DNA of 35,601 nucleotides from an uncultured Pelagibacteraceae bacterium (GTDB taxonomy: Bacteria > Pseudomonadota > Alphaproteobacteria > Pelagibacterales > Pelagibacteraceae): assembly GCA_902515625.1 (NCBI GenBank), contig CABXVD010000009.1, positions 1 to 35,601 of the forward strand, written 5' to 3'. Positions 6,918 to 17,505 of the stretch are shown here, piece after piece; position 1 is the stretch's first letter, and every line of letters starts with the position of its first letter. The translations under genes were made by a program, and so were the position numbers. The notes beneath the pieces are model-generated. The model searched no databases, had not been told where the DNA came from, and saw nothing but the letters and a program-made list of their open reading frames with translations.

Positions 6918-8983
6918 TTTTGGGAGTCTATTAAAGAAAAGTTAACATAGTTGTTGAAGGTTTTACATAAGATTTGAATAAGTTCTAGTCTATTTTTTCG
7001 AATACCTGGATCAACGTCATTAACCATTACGTTGTCAAAAAATTCGTTAATTACTTTTTTAGCATCCAATAAATTGTCTAGAGTTTGAGAATAAACTTCA
7101 TCTTTATTAATTGAGGAAAAATATTTTCTTAAATCATTAATTTTTTTTAACAAATTTTTCTCAAAATCTGTCTTAAAAATACCAGGGTCAGTTGTATTTG
7201 AAAGGTCAAAATTTTGATCTTTTAACTGAACTTCCAATATATTCGAAGCTCTTTTGTAACTTGATATTATTTCGTATCCATCTGATTGAGAAATTATTTT
7301 GTTTAGATATTTTGCCTTTTCAAAAATTATAACGAATTGATCTATGTTATGTGAATTAATAGATGCTTGAATAATATCATTTCGAATATTTTCTTCCTTC
7401 ATATAGAACTTTAGTCGGTCAATTAAAAATTCAGAAAGTTCTTTTTGTAGGAGTTTATTTTCAAATTTAAAGCCTTGATCTATATAAAGTGAGACTGAAT
7501 AGTTGATCAAATCTTTGATTTTAATGTGATTTTTATTTTCAACAATTATTCTAATTACTCCTAGAGCTAATCTTCTAAGAGCAAATGGGTCTTTAGAACT
7601 TGTTGGCTTTTGATTAATTCCAAAAAAACCGACAAGTGTGTCTACTTTATCTGATAGTGATAGTGCTATACTAAAAGGCTTTTTGGGAACCTTGGAGCCA
7701 GAGCCTGAAGGTAAATATTGTTCACTTATTGATAGAGCCACATCCTTATCAAAACCTTGTGCTTCAGAAAAATAACCACCCATAATTCCTTGAAGCTCAG
7801 GAAACTCACCTACCATTTCAGATAATAAATCAACTTTGGAGATTGAGGCTGATAACTCTACTTTTTCCTTACTTATTAATAGTTCATCAGAAAGCACTCC
7901 TCCAAGCTTTCTCATTCTTTGAACTTTATCGAAATAACTTCCCAAGCCCCTAAAATAATTCATAGATTTTAGATTTGATACTTGTTTTACTAAGTTTTTA
8001 GATTTATCTTTCTGCCAAAAAAATTCTGCATCAGTAAGCCTTGCTTCTACCACCCTCTCGTTACCTAGCTTTATTAATCCTTTTTGATCTTTTTTATTTG
8101 AAACAACTAAAAATTCGTTAGTAATACTTCCCTTATTGTCAAAAGTAGGAAAATACTTTTGATGGTATTGCATAGTAATTATTAAAATCTCTTTAGGTAT
8201 TTTCAAAAACTTTCTATCAAACTGACAAACAAGAACATTAGGCTGATCTATTAAATCAACAACTTCTTCTAATAACTTTGGATTTTGATCTATAACAATA
8301 TTTTTCTTTTTTAAAAGTAAATGAAATTTTTTTTCAATAATTTTTTTTCTTTCAACTGGATCAATTATTACATGTTCTTTTTTAAAGAAATTTTTATATT
8401 CCTTAAAATTAGAAAATTTTTTTCTCTTTACCTCCAAATCTTTATCTATAAAAGTTAAATTAGATGATTTAATATGATGAAACTTAAAAATTAGTGTTTT
8501 TTTACTAAATATTGCCAAAATAGATTTTAATGGTCTGCCCCAATTTAGACTAAAATCTCCCCAACGCATCGATTTTTTCCATTGAATTTTATTTAATATT
8601 TTTGGAACAAATTCTTCTAATAACTCGTGGGTATAAAGTTTTTTTGATTTTGTTTTAAAGAAGAAAAAGTTACCTTTTTCTGTTTCTTTTTCATAAAGAT
8701 TTTGTTTTATAATTTGATTTGATCGTATAAAGCCCTCTATAGCTAGATCTGGGGCTTTTGTACTTGGACCTTTTATTTCCTCAGACTTCAGAATTGTTTG
8801 CTTTTGAAGCCCTTCAAATAATATTACCAATCTATTCGGGGTTGAATAGGAAGAACTTCTTTTAAATGGAATAGATTTCTCCTCAAAGAAATCATTAAAA
8901 GATTTCAGTAAGTTTTGCCTTAAATTTTTTTGAAGACCTGCAGGTATTTCCTCGCTAAATAGTTCTAAAAAAAACTCAGACAT
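6914..8983 (-). CDS. glyS: Glycyl-tRNA synthetase, beta subunit
   Basis: 689 residues, close to the usual length of about 690. It forms the tetrameric bacterial glycyl-tRNA synthetase with GlyQ and mainly contributes tRNA recognition. The start MSEFFLELFSEEIPAG is the family hallmark (LLVEIGTEELPA type), and the SYSTPNRLVILF block and the EFPELQGIMGGYFSEAQG block, characteristic of GlyS, are present. The C-terminal part is helical and includes FFDNVMVNDVDPGIRKNRL, the anticodon-binding-like end seen in this family. The gap to glyQ is 3 bases and it overlaps ppdK by 4 bases. Confidence 0.97.
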   Translation of the reverse strand: MSEFFLELFSEEIPAGLQKNLRQNLLKSFNDFFEEKSIPFKRSSSYSTPNRLVILFEGLQKQTILKSEEIKGPSTKAPDLAIEGFIRSNQIIKQNLYEKETEKGNFFFFKTKSKKLYTHELLEEFVPKILNKIQWKKSMRWGDFSLNWGRPLKSILAIFSKKTLIFKFHHIKSSNLTFIDKDLEVKRKKFSNFKEYKNFFKKEHVIIDPVERKKIIEKKFHLLLKKKNIVIDQNPKLLEEVVDLIDQPNVLVCQFDRKFLKIPKEILIITMQYHQKYFPTFDNKGSITNEFLVVSNKKDQKGLIKLGNERVVEARLTDAEFFWQKDKSKNLVKQVSNLKSMNYFRGLGSYFDKVQRMRKLGGVLSDELLISKEKVELSASISKVDLLSEMVGEFPELQGIMGGYFSEAQGFDKDVALSISEQYLPSGSGSKVPKKPFSIALSLSDKVDTLVGFFGINQKPTSSKDPFALRRLALGVIRIIVENKNHIKIKDLINYSVSLYIDQGFKFENKLLQKELSEFLIDRLKFYMKEENIRNDIIQASINSHNIDQFVIIFEKAKYLNKIISQSDGYEIISSYKRASNILEVQLKDQNFDLSNTTDPGIFKTDFEKNLLKKINDLRKYFSSINKDEVYSQTLDNLLDAKKVINEFFDNVMVNDVDPGIRKNRLELIQILCKTFNNYVNFSLIDSQK

Positions 8984-8986
8984 TTT

Positions 8987-9871
8987 TTAATTTTGACTAT
9001 CTATCCAAATCCCAGCAGCAGACTTAGTGATGTCACGAATTCTTCTAATGTAACCTGCTCTTTGTGCAACACTTATTGCTCCCCTAGCATCTAAAATGTT
9101 AAATACGTGGCTTGCTTTTAAACATTGATCATACGCAGGTAGTGAAACCTTTTTTTCAACTAATGATTTTGCTTCTGACTCATGCATATCAAACATTTTG
9201 AATAATTGTTCAACATTAGCATGCTCAAAATTATAAGCAGAAAACTCTTTTTCAGCCTGGTGAAAAACTTCCCTGTATTTTATATCCTCATCATTCCATA
9301 ACAATTCGTAAACATTTTTTTGTTGTTGTGTGAACATACAGATTCTCTCTAAACCATAAGTAATTTCTACTGAAACTGGTTTGCATTCATAACCAGCCAT
9401 TTGTTGAAAGTAAGTGAATTGAGTAATTTCCATTCCATCACACCAAACTTCCCACCCTAAACCAGCTGCACCTAATGTAGGACTTTCCCAGTCATCCTCA
9501 ACGAATCTGATATCATGATCATTGTGATGAATTCCAATTGTAGTAAGACTATTTAGATAAAGCCTTTTTATATTTTCAGGAGAAGGTTTAATCAAAACTT
9601 GAAATTGATAATAATGTTGAAGTCTATTAGGATTTTCACCATATCTACCATCCGTTGGTCTCCTCGATGGCTGAACATAAGCAGCTTTCCATGGTTGAGT
9701 GCCCAAAGATCTAAGAGTTGTAGCAGGATGGAACGTGCCAGCTCCAACTTCCATATCATATGGTTGAAGAATAATACATCCTTGTTTGCTCCAAAATTTT
9801 TGAAGATTTAAAATAGTTTCTTGAAAGGTTTGAAATTTTGGTTTTTGTTTTTTTTTATTTTTAGAAACCAT
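8987..9871 (-). CDS. glyQ: Glycyl-tRNA synthetase, alpha subunit
   Basis: 294 residues from the ATG at 9871. It is the class II catalytic subunit that makes glycyl-adenylate and pairs with GlyS. Family signatures are [40 protein letters not shown] and [21 protein letters not shown] second in-frame ATG at 9895 would give 302 residues but would overlap the sppA end by 35 bases, whereas homology to other GlyQ proteins begins only around [12 protein letters not shown]. The shorter start overlaps sppA by 11 bases. Neither start has a strong Shine-Dalgarno site, so the choice is tentative. Confidence 0.96.
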   Translation of the reverse strand: MVSKNKKKQKPKFQTFQETILNLQKFWSKQGCIILQPYDMEVGAGTFHPATTLRSLGTQPWKAAYVQPSRRPTDGRYGENPNRLQHYYQFQVLIKPSPENIKRLYLNSLTTIGIHHNDHDIRFVEDDWESPTLGAAGLGWEVWCDGMEITQFTYFQQMAGYECKPVSVEITYGLERICMFTQQQKNVYELLWNDEDIKYREVFHQAEKEFSAYNFEHANVEQLFKMFDMHESEAKSLVEKKVSLPAYDQCLKASHVFNILDARGAISVAQRAGYIRRIRDITKSAAGIWIDSQN

Positions 9872-10664
9872 ATCTTTGCCAAATTGACCTCTCATCTAAA
9901 ATATTTGCAAATTGATCTATTTGATTAGAGGAAGAAAGTTTTTGACTTAACCATCCTTTAGTCTTTTCAAATTTTTTAATTATTACATCATCTCCAAATT
10001 TTTCTTTCAAAATTTCATGAGCGTTTCCTATTCCATCTACTAATCCCAATGTTTTTGATTTACTACCTGACCAAAATTCACCCGAGAAAAGTTCAACTTC
10101 AGATTTTTTTAATTTAGTACCTCTGCTTTTTTCAACAACATCAATAAAATCTTTATGTAAGTCTAACTGAATGTTTTTAAGTCTCTCTATATCTTCATTT
10201 TTTTCTTCAAGAAAAGGATCAAGAGTACTTTTATTTTTACCAGCTGTATGAACTCTTCTCTCAACACCAATTTTTTTTATTAATTCTGTAAAACCAAATG
10301 ACGAATAAATAACTCCAATTGATCCTATAATAGAACTTGAGTTTGCATAAATTTCATCCCCAGCACATGCAATAAGATAGCCTCCAGAAGCAGCTACATC
10401 CTCTGCAAATACTATTACTTGTTTGTTATTTTTTTTTGCTTGCTGTCTTATAAAGCTATAAATTAGATGGGATTGAACAGGAGATCCACCTGGTGAATTT
10501 ATAGTAATTGCAACACATTTGGCTTTTTTCAATGAAAAAGCTTTTTTAATTATCTCTTCTTGGCCAGCAAAATCTATCCCTTGTTTAAATTTTCCTGCAT
10601 TTCCTATCACACCACTAAGCTTTAAATGAGCTACTATTTTTTTCTTTTTAAAAAAAGAGAACAT
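9861..10664 (-). CDS. sppA: Signal peptide peptidase SppA, S49 family serine peptidase
   Basis: 267 residues, the short single-domain form. It degrades leftover signal peptides in or at the inner membrane. The nucleophile is Ser93 in [17 protein letters not shown], and Lys145 in NKSTLDPF matches the general-base lysine of E. coli SppA (YKSAVEPF). The oxyanion region INSPGGSP (55-62) and SIIGSIGVI are also conserved. There is no clear N-terminal transmembrane helix (it begins MFSFFKKKK), so membrane association may be peripheral or through a partner. It is the first gene of the minus-strand sppA-glyQ-glyS-ppdK block, divergent from the polyprenyl synthase gene across 114 bases. Confidence 0.9.
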   Translation of the reverse strand: MFSFFKKKKIVAHLKLSGVIGNAGKFKQGIDFAGQEEIIKKAFSLKKAKCVAITINSPGGSPVQSHLIYSFIRQQAKKNNKQVIVFAEDVAASGGYLIACAGDEIYANSSSIIGSIGVIYSSFGFTELIKKIGVERRVHTAGKNKSTLDPFLEEKNEDIERLKNIQLDLHKDFIDVVEKSRGTKLKKSEVELFSGEFWSGSKSKTLGLVDGIGNAHEILKEKFGDDVIIKKFEKTKGWLSQKLSSSNQIDQFANILDERSIWQRYGF

Positions 10665-10778
10665 AAATATTTCTTATAAAATTATTAATTGAATATAAAG
10701 ACTACTTATAATTGAAGAATAAGGTGCGTCAATTGATAAGTAATAAATAAAAGTTAATTATACTAGTTTAAATTTTAT

Positions 10779-11792
10779 ATGGGATCAGTCGTTCAGCTTA
10801 AAAATCAGATAAATAATTCATATTTTCAGTTAAAGGATTCTCTTGAGGACAAGCTTATTTTAACTGAGGAAAAAATTAAAACTAAATTAATTAGTGATGT
10901 AGAACTAGTTCAAAAAATGACTGACTATCATATGAAAACTGGTGGCAAAAGGCTGAGAGCTCTTCTCACTTTAGGATCTGCAAAATTATGTGGTTATACA
11001 AAAGGTTCAAGAGATGTGAATTTAGCAGCATGTGTTGAACTAATTCATAGTGCAACTTTAATGCATGATGACGTTATAGATCAGGGTGAAGTTAGGAGAG
11101 GAAAGGAAACTTTAAATAAAGTTTGGAATAATCATTCGTCAGTTTTAGTAGGTGACTATTTACTAAGTAGATGCTTTGAGATGATGGTTGAAGACGGCAA
11201 CATAGAAGTTCTGAAATTGCTATCATCTACTTCATCAAAAATAGCTCAAGGAGAAGTTTTACAGCTTCAACATAAAGGTGAAGTCGATATGTTGGAGGAG
11301 ACTTATCTAAAAATAATTTCTGCAAAAACTGCTGAATTGTTTGCAGCAGCTACAAAAGTTGGTGCAATTTTATCTGATAGTAATAAAAAAGAAAAAGATG
11401 CGCTTGAATTTTATGGCAGAAATCTTGGACTTACTTTCCAAATTGCTGATGATACACTTGATTACAACGCTGAACTTAAATTATTTGGAAAGAAAATAGG
11501 ACAAGATTTTTCTGAAGGAAAAATTACACTTCCAATAATTTTACTTTATCAAAAGCTAGAGATCGAAGAAAAAAATAATTTAATTAATATGTTCAGTAAA
11601 AATACTAGAGATAAAGATGATTTAGACAAAATAATTGCTTTAATTAATAAGCACAAAATTATAAATGAGTGTTACCAGAAAGCTCAGCATTATATTAATC
11701 TTGCTTCAAATTCGTTGAGTGTTTTTGAAGATACTAAAGAAAAAAAAATTTTAAAAAATTTAACAACATTTAGTTTATCTAGAAGTTTTTAA
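10779..11792 (+). CDS. ispB: Polyprenyl diphosphate synthase (ubiquinone side chain)
   Basis: 337 residues. It is a trans-prenyltransferase that extends farnesyl diphosphate with isopentenyl diphosphate to a long chain, probably octa- or decaprenyl, for quinones. The signatures are GGKRLRALL (55-63), the first aspartate motif DDVID at 97-101 followed by RRG, and the second motif ADDTLD at 223-228. The first motif has two residues between the aspartates, typical of long-chain enzymes, unlike the four in the IspA encoded at 15451-16323. The chain length cannot be read with confidence. Its stop codon overlaps that of the convergent pdxH. Confidence 0.9.
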   Translation: MGSVVQLKNQINNSYFQLKDSLEDKLILTEEKIKTKLISDVELVQKMTDYHMKTGGKRLRALLTLGSAKLCGYTKGSRDVNLAACVELIHSATLMHDDVIDQGEVRRGKETLNKVWNNHSSVLVGDYLLSRCFEMMVEDGNIEVLKLLSSTSSKIAQGEVLQLQHKGEVDMLEETYLKIISAKTAELFAAATKVGAILSDSNKKEKDALEFYGRNLGLTFQIADDTLDYNAELKLFGKKIGQDFSEGKITLPIILLYQKLEIEEKNNLINMFSKNTRDKDDLDKIIALINKHKIINECYQKAQHYINLASNSLSVFEDTKEKKILKNLTTFSLSRSF

Positions 11793-12415
11793 GGACTCAA
11801 AAGAGATCTGATCCATTCTCCTTTAGAATTTTTCGTATATTTTAATCTTTCATGAATTCTATTATCTCCATCAAGCCAAAATTCAATACTTGAGGGAGAT
11901 AAGTTCCATCCTGACCAATAATTTGGTCGTGGAACCTTATTCTTATCTGCATATTTTTTTTTGTATTCTTTGATAGAATTATCTAACTGTTCTCTATCTT
12001 GAAGTTCTTTACTCTGTTTAGATGCCCATGCTCCAATTCTACTTTCATAACTTCTTGAATTATAGTAATTATCTGCAACCTCATTAGGCACCAATGAAAC
12101 TGTGCCATTAACTCTAATTTGTCTTAGTAAACTCTTCCAATGAAAACACATTGCTACATTTGGATTTTGTTTTAATTCATGTCCTTTTTGACTATCTAAA
12201 TTTGTATAAAATACAAATCCATTTTGATTGAAGTCTTTTAATAAGACCATTCTTACAGAAGGGACATTATTTTTATTTGATGTTGCTAACGCTACTGCGT
12301 TAGGGTCATTTGGCTCAGTTTTTTTTGCCTCTTCCATCCAAGTATCGAATAAATGTATTGGATCATCTAAATCCATAAAACAACTATTAAGCCCAAGTGA
12401 GTTTTTTTGATTCAT
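11789..12415 (-). CDS. pdxH: Pyridoxamine/pyridoxine 5'-phosphate oxidase
   Basis: 208 residues, typical length. This FMN enzyme makes pyridoxal 5'-phosphate from the pyridoxine or pyridoxamine phosphates in the cytoplasm. Conserved blocks are VRMVLLKDFNQNGFVFYTN (FMN and phosphate binding), SQKGHEL, SRIGAWAS and the C-terminal RPNYWSGW followed by PSSIEFW, which is diagnostic of the family. It is convergent with ispB (stop codons overlap at 11789-11792) and divergent from aroC across 33 bases, so the two promoters must share or overlap in that gap. Confidence 0.96.
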   Translation of the reverse strand: MNQKNSLGLNSCFMDLDDPIHLFDTWMEEAKKTEPNDPNAVALATSNKNNVPSVRMVLLKDFNQNGFVFYTNLDSQKGHELKQNPNVAMCFHWKSLLRQIRVNGTVSLVPNEVADNYYNSRSYESRIGAWASKQSKELQDREQLDNSIKEYKKKYADKNKVPRPNYWSGWNLSPSSIEFWLDGDNRIHERLKYTKNSKGEWIRSLLSP

Positions 12416-12435
12416 AATTTAAACAAAATAATCTA

Positions 12436-12441
12436 TATAAT
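12436..12441 (+). promoter_or_regulatory. Candidate -10 element for aroC (leaderless?)
   Basis: A perfect TATAAT sits 7 bases before the aroC ATG, inside the 33-base pdxH/aroC divergent gap. If used, transcription would begin almost at the ATG and aroC would be leaderless. No good -35 box lies at the usual distance, and TATAAT is common by chance in such AT-rich DNA. Confidence 0.25.
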
Positions 12442-12448
12442 ATAAATA

Positions 12449-13531
12449 ATGTCATTTAATACATTTGGAAAGCTATTTCGTTTCTCTACTTGGGGTGAAT
12501 CTCATGGTCCTGCTATTGGCTGTATCGTTGATGGATGCCCACCAAATATTAATTTAAGTGAAAAAGATATACAAAAAGAACTGGATAAGAGAAAACCAGG
12601 ACAATCAAAATTTACAACACAAAGAAAAGAGGACGATAAAGTTCAAATATTATCTGGAATTTTTGAAGGCAGAACTACTGGTACACCAATATCCTTAATT
12701 ATTTATAATAAAGATATGAGATCTAAGGATTATGGAAAAATTAAGGATAAATTTAGACCTGGACACGCTGACTTTACTTACTTCAAAAAATATGGAATTA
12801 GAGACCACAGAGGTGGTGGAAGATCATCTGCTAGAGAAACTGCATCAAGAGTTGCAGCTGGTGCAATAGCAAAGTTGGTCTTACAAAAAAAATTAAGTAA
12901 AAAATTCAAAGTTGTTGGTGCAGTTACTCAACTAGGTATATTGGGATGCGATACAAACAAATGGGATGACAAAATAATTTCAAAAAATCCATTTTTTTGT
13001 CCCGACAAAACAATGATTAAACTTTGGGAAAAATATTTGTTAGGAGTAAGAAAATCTGGATCATCATGTGGTGCAGTGATTGAAATAAGAGCAAGAGGAA
13101 TTCCGGTAGGATTGGGTGCACCTATTTACTCAAAACTAGACTCTGATATAGCATCTAGTTTCATGAGTATTAATGCTGTTAAAGGAGTTAATATTGGTGC
13201 AGGAATGAACTCTGCACAACTAAGTGGAGAACAAAACTCAGATGAAATTTCACAAAAAGGTAAAAAATTAAAATTTAATTCAAATAATGCTGGTGGAATA
13301 TTGGGTGGTATTTCAACTGGACAAGAAATTATTGCTTCATTTGCTGTAAAACCAACTTCTTCAATCTTAACAACAAGAAATACTGTCGATAAATTTGGAA
13401 AAAATACAACAATATCTGTTACAGGAAGGCATGATCCATGTGTTGGAATAAGAGCTGTACCTGTTGGTGAGGCAATGATGAATTGTGTTTTATTAGATCA
13501 CTATCTAATGAACAAAGCTCAGTGTCAGTAG
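12449..13531 (+). CDS. aroC: Chorismate synthase
   Basis: 360 residues, normal length. It converts 5-enolpyruvylshikimate 3-phosphate to chorismate, the last common step to aromatic amino acids and folate, using reduced FMN. Family signatures are FGESHGP-like [20 protein letters not shown], the [20 protein letters not shown] block and the C-terminal [18 protein letters not shown] block, which carry the two active-site histidines. It stands alone on the plus strand, with pdxH diverging 33 bases upstream and the end of dxs converging 6 bases downstream. Confidence 0.97.
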   Translation: MSFNTFGKLFRFSTWGESHGPAIGCIVDGCPPNINLSEKDIQKELDKRKPGQSKFTTQRKEDDKVQILSGIFEGRTTGTPISLIIYNKDMRSKDYGKIKDKFRPGHADFTYFKKYGIRDHRGGGRSSARETASRVAAGAIAKLVLQKKLSKKFKVVGAVTQLGILGCDTNKWDDKIISKNPFFCPDKTMIKLWEKYLLGVRKSGSSCGAVIEIRARGIPVGLGAPIYSKLDSDIASSFMSINAVKGVNIGAGMNSAQLSGEQNSDEISQKGKKLKFNSNNAGGILGGISTGQEIIASFAVKPTSSILTTRNTVDKFGKNTTISVTGRHDPCVGIRAVPVGEAMMNCVLLDHYLMNKAQCQ

Positions 13532-13537
13532 AATAAT

Positions 13538-15454
13538 TTAATTTTTTACAACTTTGATAGAATTTTTATTAAATAAAATATCTAAAATTTTCTTTGAAAT
13601 TTGAGAAGCATTTAATCCAGCAATTTCATACATTTTATTAGGGGTATCTTGTTCAATAAACTTATCAGGTAAATTCATTGATCTAAATTTTAGACCTTTG
13701 TCAAATATCCCTTTCTCAGCGAGTAAGTTTTTTACATGCGAACCGAAACCTCCAATTGAACCCTCTTCAATAGAGATTAAAATTTCATGCTCTCTAGCAC
13801 ATTTAATAATCAATTCCTCGTCTAGGGGTTTGGCAAACCTTGCATCAATAATAGTAGTTGAAACTCCTTTTTGTTTTAAATGTTCTGCCGCTAGTTTGCA
13901 TTCTTCAAGTCTTGTGCCTAAGCTTAAAAGGCATACTTGACTACCATTTTGAATTATTCTTCCTTTTCCAATTTCAATTTTTTCCTCTATTGATGGAAGT
14001 TCAACTCCAACACCTACGCCTCTTGGATATCTAATTGCACTTGGTCTGTCATCAATATCTACTGAAGTATTTATCATTTTCACCAGTTCAGCTTCATCAC
14101 TTGCAGCCATTACAATAAAGTTTGGTAAGGTTGATAAATAAGTAATATCAAATGAACCAGCATGTGTTGATCCGTCAGCCCCGACTAATCCAGCCCTATC
14201 AATTGCAAATCTTACTGGTAAGCTTTGTATAGCCACATCATGAACAACTTGATCATAAGCTCTTTGTAAAAATGTTGAGTAAATTGCAGCATAGGGCTTG
14301 TATCCCTCTGTTGCCATCCCAGCGGCAAATGTTATGGCATGTTGCTCAGCAATACCAACATCAAACATTCTTTTTGGGAACTCTTTGCCAAAGATATCCA
14401 TTCCTGTTCCACCAGGCATAGCAGCTGTTATTCCAACAATTTTACTATCTTTTTTTGCATGCTTTACAAGAGTATTAGCAAATACTTTTGTGTATGAAGG
14501 TAAATTAGAACCACTTTTATTTTGTTCGCCAGTATTAACATTAAATTTTGAAACTCCGTGATAATGATCTTTAGCTTTTTCTGCGTAACTATATCCTTTA
14601 CCTTTTTGTGTTTTAACATGAATCATAATTGGACCCTCATGATTTGAATCTCTAGCATTTTTTAAAATTGGAATTAAAGTTGATAAGTCATGCCCATCAA
14701 TCGGTCCTACATAATAAAAACCTAATGAATTAAACATAGTACCGCCAGTGAAGGCAGATCTTAAAAAATCTTCTGCTTTTCCTGCTTTTGCACTAAACCT
14801 CTTTGAAAATGCAGAAGTAATTAATTTAATAGTTTCTCTAAAACTAAAATATATTTTTCCAGTCAATAATTTTGCAAGATATGTTCTCATTGCTCCAACT
14901 GGTTTTGCGATTGACATATCGTTGTCGTTTAAAATAACAATCATTTTTGTTTTTGAAGCACCTGCATTATTCATTGCCTCATAAGCCATACCAGCACTCA
15001 TCGCACCATCTCCTATTACTGCAATTACGTTTGAAGATTTATTTTCCAATTTATTTGCCTCAGCTATACCTAGTGCAGAAGAAATTGATGTTGAACTATG
15101 AGCAGCACCGAAAGGATCGTATTCACTTTCAGTTCTTTTTGTAAAACCTGATAACCCATTACCTTGTCTTAATGTTCTAATTTTATCTTTTCTTCCTGTT
15201 AAAATTTTGTGTGGATAGGATTGATGACCTACATCCCAAATTAATTTATCATTTGGTGTGTCAAATACATAATGAAGTGCCACCGTTAGTTCTACAACAC
15301 CTAAACCTGCACCTAAATGACCACCTGTTTGAGATACAGCATCTATCATTTCATTTCTAACTTCAATAGCAACTTTTGGTAAATCCTTTTCAGAAATTTT
15401 TCTTAAATCAGATGGGAAATTTATATCTTTTAAAAATGCGCTTTTGTGTATCAT
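13538..15454 (-). CDS. dxs: 1-deoxy-D-xylulose-5-phosphate synthase
   Basis: 638 residues, normal length. It condenses pyruvate with glyceraldehyde 3-phosphate, using thiamine diphosphate, at the entry of the methylerythritol phosphate isoprenoid pathway. [14 protein letters not shown] holds the His77 and His82 region, the thiamine diphosphate motif starts with GDG at 148-150 and ends at Asn163, and [15 protein letters not shown] is the pyrimidine-domain signature. The ATG overlaps the ispA stop by 4 bases, so it is translationally coupled in xseB-ispA-dxs, an order conserved across many proteobacteria. Confidence 0.98.
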   Translation of the reverse strand: MIHKSAFLKDINFPSDLRKISEKDLPKVAIEVRNEMIDAVSQTGGHLGAGLGVVELTVALHYVFDTPNDKLIWDVGHQSYPHKILTGRKDKIRTLRQGNGLSGFTKRTESEYDPFGAAHSSTSISSALGIAEANKLENKSSNVIAVIGDGAMSAGMAYEAMNNAGASKTKMIVILNDNDMSIAKPVGAMRTYLAKLLTGKIYFSFRETIKLITSAFSKRFSAKAGKAEDFLRSAFTGGTMFNSLGFYYVGPIDGHDLSTLIPILKNARDSNHEGPIMIHVKTQKGKGYSYAEKAKDHYHGVSKFNVNTGEQNKSGSNLPSYTKVFANTLVKHAKKDSKIVGITAAMPGGTGMDIFGKEFPKRMFDVGIAEQHAITFAAGMATEGYKPYAAIYSTFLQRAYDQVVHDVAIQSLPVRFAIDRAGLVGADGSTHAGSFDITYLSTLPNFIVMAASDEAELVKMINTSVDIDDRPSAIRYPRGVGVGVELPSIEEKIEIGKGRIIQNGSQVCLLSLGTRLEECKLAAEHLKQKGVSTTIIDARFAKPLDEELIIKCAREHEILISIEEGSIGGFGSHVKNLLAEKGIFDKGLKFRSMNLPDKFIEQDTPNKMYEIAGLNASQISKKILDILFNKNSIKVVKN

Positions 15455-16323
15455 CTATCTCTGTTTAAAATATATTCCAAAGTCTGTTTTATTTTTTTTG
15501 AATTAGAACCGTTTTTTTGCAATTTATTATTAATATTTATAATTAATTTATTACAATATTTAACTGCATTATCGTAACCAAGTAAACCAATAAGTGTTGC
15601 TTTACCTTTTTTTTTATCTTTTCCTATTTTTTTACCAGCTATTTTTGAATTTCCTTTATGGTCAATTAGATCGTCAGAAATTTGAAATAATAAACCTATA
15701 TCTGATCCAATATTTTCAAAAAACCTAATCTCTATATTTTTTTTATTTTTTATTATCGCTGGAGCCAAACAACAAAAACTAAATAACATTCCTGTTTTTT
15801 TTATTTCCATTTCAATAACCTGATTCCTTGACACTTTTTTTTTTTCATAATTCAAATCTAAGTATTGCCCACCAGCTATACCAAGATGGCCTGAGCATTC
15901 AGATAATTTATTTATTAAATTAACTTTAGTTTTTTCAGATAAATCTAAATTTTTGTTTGATAAAATTTCGAACGCCATTGTCAGCAGTGAATTACCAGCT
16001 AGCACCGCTGTAGACTCTCCATATTTTATGTGAGTAGATGCTTTTCCCCGCCTAATTTTATCGTTATCCATACAAGGTAAATCGTCATGAATAAGGGAAT
16101 AAGCGTGTATGCATTCTACTGCTGCGCCAACTTGTATTAAAATTTTGTAATTAATTGAAAATAAAGAACCAAAGTCTATTAGTATTTTTGATCTAATTTT
16201 TTTTCCACCAGGAAATAAACCGTATTTCATTACATTGATAAGATGAGAACTTTTCTGATTATTAATAAATTTTTTTAAAAAATAATTTGTATCTTTTGCA
16301 ATTTTATTAATTTCATTTTTCAT
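15451..16323 (-). CDS. ispA: Short-chain polyprenyl (farnesyl/geranylgeranyl) diphosphate synthase
   Basis: 290 residues. It builds C15 (possibly C20) prenyl diphosphate from isopentenyl and dimethylallyl diphosphates. The first aspartate motif, DDLPCMD at 80-86, has four residues between the aspartates, the usual form of bacterial farnesyl diphosphate synthases. It is followed by RRGKASTH. The second motif is QISDDLID, and [10 protein letters not shown] (39-48) binds substrate. It overlaps the xseB end by 11 bases and dxs by 4 bases. Its product is the likely substrate of the long-chain synthase at 10779-11792. Lysine content is very high in the C-terminal third, as expected for this base composition. 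Confidence 0.93.
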   Translation of the reverse strand: MKNEINKIAKDTNYFLKKFINNQKSSHLINVMKYGLFPGGKKIRSKILIDFGSLFSINYKILIQVGAAVECIHAYSLIHDDLPCMDNDKIRRGKASTHIKYGESTAVLAGNSLLTMAFEILSNKNLDLSEKTKVNLINKLSECSGHLGIAGGQYLDLNYEKKKVSRNQVIEMEIKKTGMLFSFCCLAPAIIKNKKNIEIRFFENIGSDIGLLFQISDDLIDHKGNSKIAGKKIGKDKKKGKATLIGLLGYDNAVKYCNKLIININNKLQKNGSNSKKIKQTLEYILNRDR

Positions 16324-16555
16324 TTTTTTTTACAATTTCCCTGACTTTATTGTTTGTTGTTTCACTTATAGATTTAAGTTTTTTTTGAAATTTTTTTTCA
16401 ATAAGATTATTTAATTTTAATAACTCTTGATAACTATCAATAGAGTTATTTAAATTTTTTTCATTCTCTAATGACTCAATTATGCTATTTGCTTTTTCAG
16501 TGAGCTCCTCCAAGGAGCTTTGTTGATAATCAAGTGGTAAATTTTTTTCTTTCAT
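16313..16555 (-). CDS. xseB: Exodeoxyribonuclease VII small subunit
   Basis: 80 residues, the usual small size. It assembles in several copies with XseA to form the single-strand DNA exonuclease. The SLEELTEKANSIIESLEN stretch, followed by a long helix with IDSYQELLKLNNLIEKKFQKKL, matches the XseB pattern (LE..V..LE.G...L.ES...YE.G..L). No xseA is in the window. It is the first gene of xseB-ispA-dxs. The divergent tsaC/sua5 ATG is only 17 bases away, so the promoters of one or both genes must lie in coding sequence. Confidence 0.9.
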   Translation of the reverse strand: MKEKNLPLDYQQSSLEELTEKANSIIESLENEKNLNNSIDSYQELLKLNNLIEKKFQKKLKSISETTNNKVREIVKKNEK

Positions 16556-16572
16556 ATATTAATAATTATTAC

Positions 16573-17505
16573 ATGAAATCTAATCAATCAAATATCAAAA
16601 AAGCAAAAAAGTACTTAGACAGCAACGAATGTGTAGCTGTACCAACAGAAACAGTTTACGGATTAGCTGGGAATGCTTATTCTGATTCATCAGTAAAAAA
16701 AATATTCAGATTAAAAAAAAGACCTACTAACAACCCTTTAATTGTTCACTACTATAATCTTAAAGCTCTCGAAGAGGATTGTATAATTAATGAAGATTTT
16801 AAAAAACTGTATAATAAATTTTCACCTGGTCCAATTACATATGTTTTAAAATTAAAGAGAAAATCTAAAATATCGAAATTTGTGACAAATAATAAAAATA
16901 CTGTTGCTATTAGATTTCCAAAACATCCACTTCTAAGACGATTACTAAAAGTTTTAAATTATCCCTTAGCTGCACCAAGTGCAAATATTTCATCAAAACT
17001 TAGCTCTGTCCAGCCCTCAGATGTAAAAGAGGAATTTGGAAAAAAATTAAAATATATACTGAAAGGAGGGAGGTGTTCAATTGGGGTAGAGTCTACAATT
17101 ATTAACCTTACAAATAATGTATCAATATTAAGGTTAGGAGGTTTAAACGTTTCAAAAATCAGAAAAATAATAAAAAAACAAATAAGAATTAAGAATAAAT
17201 CTAAAAACAAGATTTCACCAGGATTGTTTTCGCTTCATTATTCTCCTGGAATACCAATAAGGATAAATGTTAAAAAACCAAATAAAGGTGAAGCATTTTT
17301 ATTAATAAAGAAAAGAAAAGTAAATTCTAAAAATTATTTCTTTCTTAGTAAAAATAATAATCTGATAAAAGCTGCAAAAAATTTGTATCCTCTAATAAGG
17401 AAGATTAAAAATAAAGGGTACAAAAAAATTGCTGTTGAAAAAATTCCTAATATTGGGATAGGACAAACAATTAATGATCGACTAGAGAGGGCATCAAAAT
17501 ATTAA
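16573..17505 (+). CDS. tsaC: Threonylcarbamoyl-AMP synthase, Sua5 type
   Basis: 310 residues from the ATG at 16573; a GTG at 16534 would extend it into xseB and add no conserved sequence. It makes threonylcarbamoyl-AMP from threonine, bicarbonate and ATP for the t6A modification of tRNAs reading ANN codons. The YrdC domain is at about 5-195, with VAVPTETVYGLAGNAY, LKKRPTNNPLIVHY, AAPSANIS and GVESTIINL. A linker SPGLFSLHYSPGIP leads to a C-terminal Sua5 domain ending GIGQTINDRLERASKY. That makes it the two-domain Sua5 form rather than the short TsaC. The ABC ATPase gene begins at the base after its stop. Confidence 0.93.
   Translation: MKSNQSNIKKAKKYLDSNECVAVPTETVYGLAGNAYSDSSVKKIFRLKKRPTNNPLIVHYYNLKALEEDCIINEDFKKLYNKFSPGPITYVLKLKRKSKISKFVTNNKNTVAIRFPKHPLLRRLLKVLNYPLAAPSANISSKLSSVQPSDVKEEFGKKLKYILKGGRCSIGVESTIINLTNNVSILRLGGLNVSKIRKIIKKQIRIKNKSKNKISPGLFSLHYSPGIPIRINVKKPNKGEAFLLIKKRKVNSKNYFFLSKNNNLIKAAKNLYPLIRKIKNKGYKKIAVEKIPNIGIGQTINDRLERASKY

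Noticed and set aside
10665..10778. Possible riboswitch or promoter pair in the sppA/ispB divergent gap
   Set aside because: No stable stem or conserved aptamer is visible. TTGATA and TATACT are present but 20 bases apart, too far for a confident promoter.
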